A DNA stretch of 64,000 bases from Panulirus ornatus (Eukaryota; Arthropoda; Malacostraca; Decapoda; Palinuridae). The stretch lies in the NCBI RefSeq assembly GCF_036320965.1, contig NC_092270.1, positions 17,340,908-17,404,907 on the forward strand, in the 5' to 3' direction. A model generated the notes under the pieces. It was not told the origin of the DNA and did not search any database. It was given only the letters and a program-made list of their open reading frames with translations. The translations under genes were made by a program, and so were the position numbers. Shown piece by piece: positions 35,220-47,220 of the stretch. Within the stretch, counting starts at the first letter, position 1; the number at the start of each line of letters is the position of its first letter.

Positions 35220-37338
35220 TTTTTTTTTTTTTTTTTTTTTATACCTCGTCGCTGTCTCCCGCGGTTGCGAGGTAGCGCAAGGAAACAGACGAAAGAAATG
35301 GCCCAACCCCCCCCCATACACATGTACATACACACGTCCACACACGCAAATATACATACCTACTCAGCTTTCCATGGTTTACCCCGGACGCTTCACATGC
35401 CTTGATTCAATCCACTGACAGCACGTCAACCCCTGTATACCACATCGCTCCAATTCACTCTATTCCTTGCCCTCCTTTCACCCTCCTGCATGTTCAGGCC
35501 CCGATCACACAAAATCCTTTTCACTCCATCTTTCCACCTCCAATTTGGTCTCCCTCTTCTCCTCGTTCCCTCCACCTCCGACACATATATCCTCTTGGTC
35601 AATCTTTCCTCACTCATTCTCTCCATGTGCCCAAACCATTTCTGCTCTCTCAACAACGCTCTTTTTATTTCCACACATCTCTCTTACCCTTACGTTACTT
35701 ACTCGATCAAACCACCTCACACCACACATTGTCCTCAAACATCTCATTTCCAGCACATCCATCCTCCTGTGCACAACTCTATCCATAGCCCACGCCTCGC
35801 AACCATACAACATTGTTGGAACCACTATTCCTTCAAACATACCCATTTTTGCTTTCCGAGATAATGTTCTCGACTTCCACACATTTTTCAAGGCTCCCAA
35901 AATTTTCGCCCCCTCCCCCACCCTATGATCCACTTCCGCTTCCATGGTTCCATCCGCTGACAGATCCACTCCCAGATATCTAAAACACTTCACTTCCTCC
36001 AGTTTTTCTCCATTCAAACTCACCTCCGAATTGACTTGACCCTCAACCCTACTGTACCTAATAACCTTGCTCTTATTCACATTTACTCTTAACTTTCTTC
36101 TTCCACACACTTTACCAAACTCCGTCACCAGCTTCTGCAGTTTCTCACATGAATCCGCTACCAGCGCTGTATCATCAGCGAACAACAACTGACTCACTTC
36201 CCAAGCTCTCTCATCCCCAACAGACTTCATACTTGCCCCTCTTTCCAAGACTCTTGCATTTACCTCCCTAACAACCCCATCCATAAACAAATTAAACAAC
36301 CATGGAGACATCACACACCCCTGCCGCAAACCTACATTCACTGAGAACCAATCACTTTCCTCTCTTCCTACACGTACACATGCCTTACATCCTCGATAAA
36401 AACTTTTCACTGCTTCTAACAACTTGCCTCCCACACCATATATTCTTAATACCTTCCACAGAGCATCTCTATCAACTCTATCATATGCCTTCTCCAGATC
36501 CATAAATGCTACATACAAATCCATTTGCTTTTCTAAGTATTTCTCACATACATTCTTCAAAGCAAACACCTGATCCACACATCCTCTACCACTTCTGAAA
36601 CCACACTGCTCTTCCCCAATCTGATGCTCTGTACCTGCCTTCACCCTCTCAATCAATACCCTCCCATATAATTTACCAGGAATACTCAACAAACTTATAC
36701 CTCTGTAATTTGAGCACTCACTCTTATCCCCTTTGCCTTTGTACAATGGCACTATGCACGCATTCCGCCAATCCTCAGGCACCTCACCATGAGTCATACA
36801 TACATTAAATAACCTTACCAACCAGTCAACAATACAGTCACCCCCTTTTTTAATAAATTCCACTGCAATACCATCCAAACCTGCTGCCTTGCCGGCTTTC
36901 ATCTTCCGCAAAGCTTTTACTACCTGTTCTCTGTTTACCAAATCATTTTCCCTAACCCTCTCACTTTGCACACCATTAGTGAAAGAGAAGAGAGAGGCAT
37001 TTGGACGATTTTTGCAGGGAAAAAATGCAATTGAGTGGGAGAAGTATAAAAGAAAGAGACAGGAGGTCAAGAGAAAGGTGCAAGAGGTGAAAAAAAGGGC
37101 AAATGAGAGTTGGGGTGAGAGACTATCAGTAAATTTTAGGGAGAATAAAAAGATGTTCTGGAAAGAGGTAAATAGGGTGCGTAAGACAAGGGAGCAAATG
37201 GGAACTTCAGTGAAGAGCGTAAATGGGGAGGTGATAACAAGTAGTGGTGATGTGAGAAGGAGATGGAATGAGTATTTTGAAGGTTTGTTGAATGTGTCTG
37301 ATGACAGAGTGGCAGATATAGGGTGTTTGGGTCGAGGT
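35220..37338 (-). mobile_element. RTE-like LINE, nested insertion with twin-priming (5' inversion)
   Basis: Flanked by the 12-bp target-site duplication GGTAAGAGAGAT (35208-35219 and 37339-37350). From the left: poly-T (A-tail), short 3' UTR, then the minus-strand RT from C-terminus to the linker junction (VQSERVREN, 36975). The next part (36976-37338) is in plus orientation and encodes the linker up to GRGG, the residues that normally immediately precede VQSE. This is the expected product of twin priming. The 654-codon frame 35610-37574 is an artefact that reads antisense linker sequence into sense RT. Confidence 0.95.
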
Positions 37339-37350
37339 GGTAAGAGAGAT

Positions 37351-37797
37351 GTGTGGAAATAAAAAGAGCGTGGTTGAGAGAGCAGAAGAGGGTGTTTTGA
37401 AATGGTTTGGGCACATGGAGAGAATGAGTGAGGAAAGATTGACCAAGAGGATATATGTGTCGGAGGTGGAGGGAACGAGGAGAAGTGGGAGACCAAATTG
37501 GAGGTGGAAAGATGGAGTGAAAAAGATTTTAAGTGATCGGGGCCTGAACATGCAGGAGGGTGAAAGGAGGGCAAGGAATAGAGTGAATTGGATCGATGTG
37601 GTATACCGGGGTTGACGTGCTGTCAGTGGATTGAATCAGGGCATGTGAAGCGTCTGGGGTAAACCATGGAAAGCTGTGTAGGTATGTATATTTGCGTGTG
37701 TGGACGTATGTATATACATGTGTATGGGGGTGGTTTGGGCCATTTCTTTCGTCTGTTTCCTTGCGCTACCTTGCAAACGCGGGAGACAGCGACAAAC
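37351..37797 (+). mobile_element. RTE-like LINE, right half of the split copy
   Basis: Continues 35064-35219: CGNKKSVVERAEEGVLKWFG through GRPNWRWKDG to VYRG and the TGA. The short 3' UTR ends in GGGAGACAGCGACAAAC, followed by A-run and (TA)n (37798-37871). Confidence 0.95.
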
Positions 37798-37799
37798 AA

Positions 37800-37808
<9 letters not shown>

Positions 37809-37871
<63 letters not shown>
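37809..37871. repeat. (TA)n microsatellite
   Basis: About 31 TA repeats following the LINE tail and joining directly to linker sequence of the next fragment. Confidence 0.97.
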
Positions 37872-37876
<5 letters not shown>

Positions 37877-38083
37877 GCGTAAGACAAGGGAGCAAATGGG
37901 AACTTCAGTGAAGGGCGTAAATGGGGAGGTGATAACAAGTAGTGGTGATGTGAGAAGGAGATGGAATGAGTATTTTGAAGGTTTGTTGAATGTGTGTATG
38001 TACGTGTGCATGGGGGTTGGGCCATTTCTTTCGTCTGTTTCCTCGCGCTACCTCGCAAACGCGGGAGACAGCGACAAAGTATA
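37872..38083 (+). mobile_element. Mini-chimera: LINE linker fragment fused to 3' tail
   Basis: 37872-37990 matches the endonuclease-RT linker (VRKTREQMGTSVKGVNGEV) and is nearly identical to 37176-37297. It then jumps at GTGTGTATGTA to the 3' tail (TTGGGCC..GCGGGAGACAGCGACAAAG). The whole RT is missing. A-run and (TA)n follow to about 38145. Confidence 0.9.
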
Positions 38084-38085
38084 AA

Positions 38086-38144
<59 letters not shown>

Positions 38145-38159
38145 TTATATATTTATTTA
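38084..38159. repeat. A-run and (TA)n / TATTT tract
   Basis: Poly-A of about 21 bases, (TA)n, then T-rich sequence leading into a minus-oriented LINE tail. Confidence 0.95.
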
Positions 38160-39684
38160 TTTTGCTTTGTCGCTGTCTCCTGCGTTTGCGAGGTAGTGCA
38201 AGGAAACAGACGAAAGAAATGGCCCAACCCACCCCCATACACATGTATATACATACACGTCCACACATGCAAATATACATACCTATACATCTCAATGTAC
38301 ACGTATATATACACACACAGACACATACATATATACCCTTGCACACAATTCACACTGTCTGCCTTTATTCATTCCCATCGCCACCTTGCCACACATGGAA
38401 TACCATCCCCCTACCCCCTCATGTGTGCGAGGTAGCGCTAGGAAAAGACAACAAAGGCCCCATTCGTTCACACTCAATCTCTAGCTGTCATGCAATAATG
38501 CCCGAAACCACAGCTCCCTTTCCACATCCAGGCCCCACACAACTTTCCATGGTTTACCCCAGACGCTTCACATGCCCTGATTCAATCCACTGTCAGCACG
38601 TCAACCCCGGTATACCACATTGATCCAATTCACTGTATTCCTTGCCCGCCTTTCACCCTCCGGCATGTTCAGGCCCCGATCACACAAAATCTTTTTCACT
38701 CCATCTTTCTACCTAAAATTTGGTCTCCCACTTCTCCTCGTTCCCTCCACCTCCGACACATATATCCTCTTGGTCAATCTTTCCTCACTCATTTTCTCCA
38801 TGTGCCCAAACCATTTCAAAACACCCTCTTCTGCTCTCTCAACCACGCTCTTTTTATTTCCACACGTCTCTCTTACCCTTACATTACTTACTCGATGAAA
38901 CCACCTCACACAACACATTGTCCTCAAACATCTCATTTCCAGCACATCCACCCTCCTGCGCACAACTCTATCCATAGCCCATGCCTCGCAACCATACAAC
39001 ATTGTTGGAACCACTATTCCTTCAAACATACCCATTTTTGCTTTCCGAGATAATGTTCTCAACTTCCACACATTCTTCAAAGCTCCCAGGATTTTCGCCC
39101 CCTCCCCCACCCTATGATTCACTTCCGCTTCCATGGTTCCATCCGCTGACAGATCCACTCCCAGATATCTAAAACACTTTACTTCCTCCAGTTTTTCTCC
39201 ATTGAAACTTACCTCCCAATTGACTTGACCCTCAACCCTACTGTACCTAATAACCCTGATCTTATTCACATTTACTCTTAACTTTCTTCTTTCACACACT
39301 TTACCAAACTCAGTCACCAGCTTCTGCAGTTTCTCACATGAATCAGCCACCAGCGCTGTATCATCAGCGAACAACAACTGACTCACTTCCCAAGCTCTCT
39401 CATCCACAACAGACTTCATACTTGCCCCTCTTTCCAAAACTCTTGCATTTACCTCCCTAACAACCCCATCCATAAACAAATTAAACAACCATGGAGACAT
39501 TACACACCCCTGCTGCAAACCTACATTCACTGAGAACCAATCACTTTCCTCTCTTCCTACACATATAGGTATGTATATTTGCGTGTGTGGACGTGTATGT
39601 ATATACATGCGTATGTGGGTGGGTTGGGCCATTCTTTCGTCTGTTTCCGTGCGCTACCTCACTAACGCGGGAGACAGCGACAAA

Positions 39685-39687
<3 letters not shown>
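38160..39687 (-). mobile_element. Fold-back LINE unit: RT 3' half flanked by inverted tails, copy 1
   Basis: 38160-39562 is a minus-strand copy with the long 3' UTR, truncated at VGREESDW upstream of motif B. At 39563-39567 it joins a plus-oriented 3' tail (39564-39687). The unit therefore starts and ends with the same tail in inverted orientation. A frame at 38709-39632 runs from the antisense tail into the RT. Diagnostic residues NVNKI, EVSFNGEK, NVWKL and HMEKM are shared with 41042-42588. Confidence 0.9.
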
Positions 39688-39765
<78 letters not shown>

Positions 39766-39780
39766 TTATATATATATATA
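39688..39780. repeat. (TA)n microsatellite
   Basis: Long TA tract with a few TG/TTT interruptions, fused to ATATGATAGAG of RT motif A in the next copy. Confidence 0.97.
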
Positions 39781-40960
39781 TGATAGAGTTGATAGAGATG
39801 CTCTGTGGAAGGTATTAAGAATATATGGTGTGGGAGGCAAGTTGTTAGAAGCAGTGAAAAGTTTTTATCGAGGATGTAAGGCATGTGTACGTGTAGGAAG
39901 AGAGGAAAGTGATTGGTTCTCAGTGAATGTAGGTTTGCGGCAGGGGTGTGTGATGTCTCCATGGTTGTTTAATTTGTTTATGGATGGGGTTGTTAGGGAG
40001 GTGAATGCAAGAGTTTTGGAAAGAGGGGCAAGTATGAAGTCTGTTGGGGATGAGAGAGCTTGGGAAGTGAGTCAGTTGTTGTTCGCTGATGATGCAGCGC
40101 TGGTGGCTGATTCATGTGAGAAACTGCAGAAGCTGGTGACTGAGTTTGGTAAAGTGTGTGAAAGAAGAAAGTTAAGAGTAAATGTGAATAAGAGCAAGGT
40201 TATTAGGTACAGTAGGGTTGAGGGTCAGTTCAATTGGGAGGTGAGTTTGAATGGAGAAAAACTGGAGGAAGTGAAGTGTTTTAGATATCTGGGAGTGGAT
40301 CTGGCAGCGGATGGAACCATGGAAGCGGAAGTGGATCATAGGGTGGGGAAGGGGGCGAAAATTCTGGGAGCCTTGAAGAATGTGTGGAAGTCGAGAACAT
40401 TATCTCGGAAAGCAAAAATGGGTATGTTTGAAGGAATAGTGGTTCCAACAATGTTGTATGGTTACGAGGCGTGGACTATGGATAGAGTTGTGCGCAGGAG
40501 GATGGATGTGCTGGAAATGAGATGTTTGAGGACAATGTGTGGTGTGAGGTGGTTTGTTCGAGTAAGTAACGTAAGGGTAAGAGAGATGTGTGGAAATAAA
40601 AAGAGCGTGGTTGAGAGAGTAGAAGAGGGTGTTTTGAAATGGTTTGGTCACATGGAGAGAATGAGTGAGGAAAGATTGACCAAGAGGATATATGTGTCAG
40701 AGGTGGAGGGAACAAGGAGAAGAGGGAGACCAAATTGGAGGTGGAAAGATGGAGTGAAAAAGATTTTGTGTGATCGGGGCCTGAACATGCAGGAGGGTGA
40801 AAGGAGGGCAAAGAATAGAGTGAATTGGAGCGATGTGGTATACTGGGGTTGACGTGCTGTCAGTGGATTGAATCAAGGCATGTGTATGGGGGTGGTTTGG
40901 GCCATTTCTTTCGTCTGTTTCCTTGCGCTACCTCGCAAACCCGGGAGACAGCGACAAAGC
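39780..40960 (+). mobile_element. RTE-like LINE copy, 5'-truncated at RT motif A, deleted 3' UTR
   Basis: Open from DRVDRDALWKV through motif B, LLFADDAALVADS (one change in the residue after FADD) and the C-terminal domain to VYWG and TGA (40852). The 3' UTR is shortened further: CATGTG at 40879-40884 joins the pre-gene end directly to the terminal tail, consistent with microhomology deletion. A-run and (TA)n follow. Confidence 0.93.
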
Positions 40961-40965
40961 AAAAA

Positions 40966-41041
<76 letters not shown>
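40961..41041. repeat. A-run and (TA)n microsatellite
   Basis: Poly-A of about 14 bases followed by about 33 TA repeats, between a plus tail and a minus tail. Confidence 0.97.
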
Positions 41042-41049
<8 letters not shown>

Positions 41050-42588
41050 TTATTTATTTTGCTTTGTCGCTGTCTCCCGCGTTTGCGAGGTAGTGCAAGG
41101 AAACAGACGAAAGAAATGGCCCAACCCACCCCCATACACATGTATATACATACACGTCCACACATGCAAATATACATACCTATACATCTCAATGTACACA
41201 TATATATACACACACAGACACATACATATATACCCATGCACACAATTCACACTGTCTGACTTTATTCATTCCCCTCGCCACCTTGCCACACATGGCATAC
41301 CATCCCCCTCCCCCCTCATGTGTGCGAGGTAGGGCTAGGAAAAGACAACAAAGGCCCCATTTGTTCACACTCAATCTCTAGCTGTCATGCAATAATGCCC
41401 GAAACCACAGCTCCCTTTCCACATCCAGGCCCCACACAATTTCCATGGTTTACCCCAGACGCTTCACATGCCCTGATTCAATCCACTGACAGCACGTCAA
41501 CCCTGGTATACCACATCGATCCAATTCACTGTATTCCTTGCCCGCCTTTCACCCTCCTGCATGTTCAGGCCCCGATCACTCAAAATCTTTTTCACTCCAT
41601 CTTTCCACCTAAAATTTGGGTCTCCCACTTCTCCTCGTTCCCTCCACCTCCGACACATATATCCTCTTGGTCAATCTTTCCTCACTCATTTTCTCCATGT
41701 GCCCAAACCATTTCAAAACACCCTCGTCTGCTCTCTCAACCACGCTTTTTTTATTTCCACACATCTCTCTTACCCTTACGTTACTTACTCGATCAAACCA
41801 CCTCACACCACACATTGTCCTCAAACATCTCATTTCCAGCACATCCACCCTCCTGTGCACAACTCTATCCATAGCCCACGCCTCGCAACCATACAACATT
41901 GTTGGAACCACTATTCCTTCAAACATACCCATTTTTGCTTTCCGAGATAATGTTCTCAACTTCCACACATTCTTCAAAGCTCCCAGGATTTTCGCCCCCT
42001 CCCCCACCCTATGATTCACTTCCGCTTCCATGGTTCCATCCGCTGCCAGATCCACTCCCAGATATCTAAAACACTTTACTTCCTCCAGTTTTTCTCCATT
42101 GAAACTTACCTCCCAATTGACTTGACCCTCAACCCTACTGTACCTAATAACCTTGATCTTATTCACATTTACTCTTAACTTTCTTCTTTCACACACTTTA
42201 CCAAACTCAGTCACCAGCTTCTGCAGTTTCTCACATGAATCAGCCACCAGCGCTGTATCATCAGCGAACAACAACTGACTCACTTCCCAAGCTCTCTCAT
42301 CCACAACAGACTTCATACTTGCCCCTCTTTCCAAAACTCTTGCATTTACCTCCCTAACAACCCCATCCATAAACAAATTAAACAACCGTGGAGACATTAC
42401 ACACCACTGCTGCAAACCTACATTCACTGAGAACCAATCACTTTCCTCTCTTCCTACACGTATAGGTATGTATATTTGCGTGTGTGGACTTGTATGTATA
42501 TACATGTGTATGTGGGTGGGTTGGGCCATTCTTTCGTCTGTTTCCTTGCGCTACCTCAGTAACGCGGGAGACAGCGACAAAGCAAAAT
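41042..42588 (-). mobile_element. Fold-back LINE unit: RT 3' half flanked by inverted tails, copy 2
   Basis: Same breakpoints as 38160-39687: the minus-strand RT is truncated at VGREESDW and joined at TATAGG (42461-42466) to a plus-oriented tail ending near 42588. It shares the private residues NVNKI, EVSFNGEK, NVWKL and HMEKM. Point differences (for example CFRYLGVDLA versus CFRYLGVDLS) show that the copies have since diverged. Confidence 0.9.
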
Positions 42589-42599
42589 AGATAAAATAA

Positions 42600-45465
42600 A
42601 ATAAGATGTTCATACTTGATGCCTTCATCCATTCCTGTTGCCACCTCGCCACACATGAAATAGCATGTCCTGTCCCCCAGCTAGATAGTGCTAGGAAAAG
42701 ACAAAAAAAAGCCACATTCATCACTAGCTGTCATGTGTATTGCACCGAAACCACAGCTCCCTTTCCACTTCCAGGCCCCACAAAACTTTCCAAGGTTTGC
42801 CCCAGACGCTTCACATGCTTTGGTTCAATCCATTGACAGCATATTAACCGCGGTATACCACATTGTTCCAATTCATTCTATTACATGCACAGCTTTCACC
42901 ATCCTGTATGTTCAGGCCCCGATCGCTCAAAATCTTTTTCACTCCATCCTTCTACCTCCAATTTGGTCTCCTAGTTCTCCTTCTTCCGTCTACCTCTGAC
43001 ACATATATCCTCTTTGGCAATCTTTCCTTTCTCATTCTCTCCATATGACCAAACCATTTCAAAACACCCTCATCTGCTCTCTTAACCATACTCGTTTTAT
43101 TACCGCACATCTCTCTTACCCTTTCATTACTTACTCGATCAAACCACCTCATAGCACATATTGTCCTCAGACATTTCATTTCCATCACATCCACCCTCCT
43201 CCATACAACCCTATCTATAGCCCATGCCTCACATCCATATACCATTGTTGGAACCACTATTCCTTAAAGCATACCCATTTTTGCTTTCCGAGATAATGTT
43301 CTCACCTTCCACACACTCTTCAATGCTCCCAGAACCTTCGCCCTCTCCCCCACCGTCTGACTCACTTCTGCTTCCATGGTTTCATCCACCGCTAAATCCA
43401 CTCCCAGATATCTAAAATACTTCACTTCCTCCAGTTTTTCTCGATTCAAACTTACCTCCCAATTGACTTGTCCCTCAACCCTACTGAACCTAATAACCTT
43501 GCTCTTATTCACATTTTCTCTCAGCTCTCTTCTTTCACACACTTTACCAAACTCAGTCACCAGCTTCTGCAGTTTCTCACCCGAATTAGCCACCAGCGCT
43601 GTATCATCAGCAAACAACAACTGACTCATTTCCCAAACCCTCTCATCCACAACAGACTGCATACTTGCCCCTCTCTCCAAAACTCTTGCATTCACCTCCC
43701 TAACCACCTTATCCATAAACAAATTGAACAACCATGGAGAGATCACGCACCCCTGCCGCAAACCGACATTCACTGGGAACCAATCACTTTCCTCTCTTCC
43801 TACTCGTACACATGCCTTACATCCATGATGAAAACTTTTCACTGCTTCTAGCAACTTACCTCCCACACCTTATACTCATAATACCTTCCACAAAGCATCT
43901 CTATCAACAAATCATGTGCCTTCTCCAGATCCATGAATGCTACAGACAAATCCACCTGTTTTTCTAAGTATTTCTCACAAACATTCTTCAAAGCAAACAC
44001 CTGATCTGCACATCCCCTACTCCTTCTGAAAACACACTGCTCTTCCCCAATCTGATGCTCTGTGCATACCTTTACCCATTCAATCAATACCCTCCCATAA
44101 AATTTCCCAGGAATACTCAACAAACTTATACCTCTGTAATTTGAATACTCACCTTTATCCCCTTTGCCTTTGTACAGTGGCACTATGCATGCATTACGCC
44201 AATCCTCAGGCACTCCCCCATGAACCATACATACATTGAATATCCTTACCAACCAGTCAACAACACAGTCAACCCCTTTTTTATAAGTTCCACTGCCATC
44301 CAAACCTGCTGCCTTGCCAGCTCCCATCTTCTGCAAAGCTTTAACTACCTCTTCTCTGTTCACCAAACCATTCTCCCTGACCCTTTCACTTCACACACCA
44401 CCTCAACCAGAACACCCCATTGTCGAACACATTCAACAAAACTTCAAAATACTCTCTCCATCTCCTTCCCACTTCACCACTATTTGTTATTACCTCCCCA
44501 TTAGCCCCTTCACCAATGTTCCCATTTGTTCTCTTGTCTTACGCACTTTATTTACCTCCTTCCAAAACATCTTTTTATTCTCCCTAAAATTTAATGATAC
44601 ACTCTCACCCCAGCTCTCATTTGCCCTCTTTTTCACCTCTTGCACCTTTCTCTTGACCTCCTGCTGCTTTCTTTTATACATCTCCCAGTCATTTGCACTA
44701 CTTCCCTGCAAAAATCGTCCAAACACTTCTCTCTTCTCTTTCACTAACAATCTTATTTATTCTCCCTAGAATTTAATGATACTCTCTCACCCCAACTCTC
44801 ATTTGCCCTCTTTTTCACCTCTTGCACCTTTGTCTTGACCTCCTGCTGCTTTCCTTTATACATCTCCGAGTCATTTGCACTACTTCCCTGCAAAAATTGT
44901 CCAAACACCTCTCTCTTCTCTTTCACTAGCAATCTTATTTCTTCATCCCACCACTCACTCTCATTTTTAATCTGCCTACCTCCCAGCTTTCTCGTGCCTC
45001 AAGTATCTATTGCACAAGCCATCAGTGCTTCCCTAAATACATCCCATTCCTCTCCCTTTCCCCTTACATCATTTGCTCTCACCTTTTGTCATTCTGCACT
45101 CAATCTCTCCTGATACTTCCTTACACAAGTCTCCTTTGCAAGCTCACTTACTCTCACCACTCTCTTCACCCCAACATTCTCTCTTCTTTCCTTAAAACCT
45201 CTACAAATCTTCACCTTTGCCTCCACAAGATAATGATCAGACATCCCTCCAGCTGCCCCTCTGAGCACAATAACATCCAAAAGTCTCTCTTTCACATGCC
45301 TATCAAATGACACAATCCAATAATGCTCTCTGGCCATCTCTTCTACTCACATACATATATTTGTGTATATCTCTTTTTAAACCAGGTATTCCCAATCACC
45401 AGTCCTTTTTCAGCCCAAAAATCTACAAGCTCTTCACTATTTCAATTAACAACACTGAACACCCC
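42600..45465 (-). mobile_element. RTE-like LINE copy, 5'-truncated in the endonuclease, older
   Basis: Minus reading from the endonuclease C-terminus (DYWIVSFDRHVKERLLDV and MSDHYLVEAKVKICRG at 45089-45337) through the linker, RT motifs (motif C FADDTALVANS) and C-terminal domain to a degraded long 3' UTR. A tandem duplication of 182 bp lies in the linker (44574-44755 and 44756-44937). Motif A has decayed to FMDLEKAHD. Many frameshifts. Confidence 0.92.
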
Positions 45466-47220
45466 GTATACACTTATTTATTTATTTATTCATTTATTTT
45501 GCTTTGTCGCTGTCTCCTGCGTTAGTGAGGTAGTGCAAGGAAACAAACGAAAGAATGGCCCAACCCACCCACATACACTTGTATGTACATTCATGTCCAC
45601 ACACGCACATATGCATACCTATACATCTCAACGTATACATATATATATCCACACACAGACATATACATATATATACATGTACATAATTCATACTGTCTGC
45701 CTTTACTCATTCCCATCACCACCCTGCCACACATGAAATAACAACCCCCTCCCCCCTCATGTGCGCAAAGTAGTGCCAGGAAAAGACAACAAAGGCCACA
45801 TTTGTTCACACTCAGTCTCTAGCTGTCATGTAATAATGCACTGAAACCACAGCTCCCTTTCCACATCCAGGCCCCACAGAACTTTCCATGGTTTACCCCA
45901 GACACTTCACATGCCCTGGTTCAATCCATTGACAGCACATCGACCCCGGTATACCACATTGTTTAAATTCACTCTATTCCTTGCATGCCTTTCACCCTCC
46001 TGCATGTTCAGGCCCCGATCACTCAAAATCTTTTTCACTCCATCTTTCCACCTCCATTTTGACCTCCCACTTCTCCTCGTTCCCTCCACCTCTGACACAT
46101 TTATCCTCTTGGTCAATCTTTCCTCACTCATTCTCTCCATTTGACCAAACCATTTCAAAACACCTTCTTCTCTCTCAACCACACTCTTTTTATTACCACA
46201 CATTTCTCTTACCCTATTATTACTTACTGGATCAAACCACCTCACACCACATATTGTCCTCAAACATCTCATTTCCAGCATATCCACCCTCCTCCGCACA
46301 ACTCTATCCATAGCCCATGCCTCGCAACCATACAACATTGTTGGAACCACTATTCCTTCAAACATACCCATTTTTGCTTTCCAAGATAATCTTGACTTCC
46401 ACACATTCTTCAACGCTCTCAGAACTTTTGCCCCCTCCCCCACACTATGATTCACTTCCGCTTCCATGGTTCCAACCGTTGCCAAATCCACTCCCAGATA
46501 TCTAAAACACTTCACTTCCTCCAGTTTTTCTCCATTCAAACTTACCTCCCAATTGACTTGTTCCTCAACTCCACTGTACCTAATAACCTTGCTCTTATTC
46601 ACATTTACTATCAGCTTTCTTCTTTCACACACTTTACCAAACTCAGTCACCAGCTCCTGCAGTTTCTCACACGAATCAGCCACCAGCGCTGTATCATCAG
46701 CAAACAACAAGTGACTCACTTCCCAAGCACTCTCATCCACAACAGACTGCATACTTGCCCCTCTTTCCAAAACTCTTGCAGTCAACCCCCTAACAACCCC
46801 ATCCATAAATAAATTAAACAACCATGGAGACATCACACACCCCCGCTGCAAACCTACATTCACTGAGAACCAATCACTTTCCTCTCTTCCTACACATACA
46901 CATGCCTTACATCCTTGCTAAAAACTCCTCACTGCTTCTAGCAACTTGCCTCCCACACCATATATTCTTAATATCTTCCACAGAGCATCTCTATCAACTC
47001 TTATCATATGCCTTCTCCAGATCCATAAATGCTACATACAAATCCATTTGCTTTTCTAAGTATTTCTCACATCATTCTTCAAAGCAAACACCTGTTCCAC
47101 ACATCCTCAACCACTTCTGAAACCACACTGCTCTTCCCCAATCTGATGCTCTGTACATGCCTTCACCCTCTCAATCAATATCCTCCCATATAATTTCCCA
47201 GGAATACTCAACAGACTTAT
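45466..47220 (-). mobile_element. RTE-like LINE copy (long tail), left part, interrupted at 47220
   Basis: Tail with (TAAA)n at 45470-45500 and the long 3' UTR. The coding frame ends in AVNGLNQGM (45907). RT runs from the C-terminus through FADDTALVADS, motif A and up to LLSI. The copy resumes at 50532 after a full-length insertion. The target sequence ACTCAACAGACTTAT at 47206-47220 is repeated at 50517-50531. Confidence 0.94.

Noticed and set aside
35610..37574. 654-codon minus-strand open frame, the longest in the window
   Set aside because: It is a chimera: antisense C-terminal and linker sequence in frame with sense RT, produced by the 5' inversion and the neighbouring plus-strand copy. 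It is not a real protein.
34551..42588. CRISPR-like or satellite array because of repeated GTAGCGCAAGGAAACAGACG words
   Set aside because: Spacing is irregular, orientation alternates, and each word sits in a LINE 3' tail; the sequence is eukaryotic.
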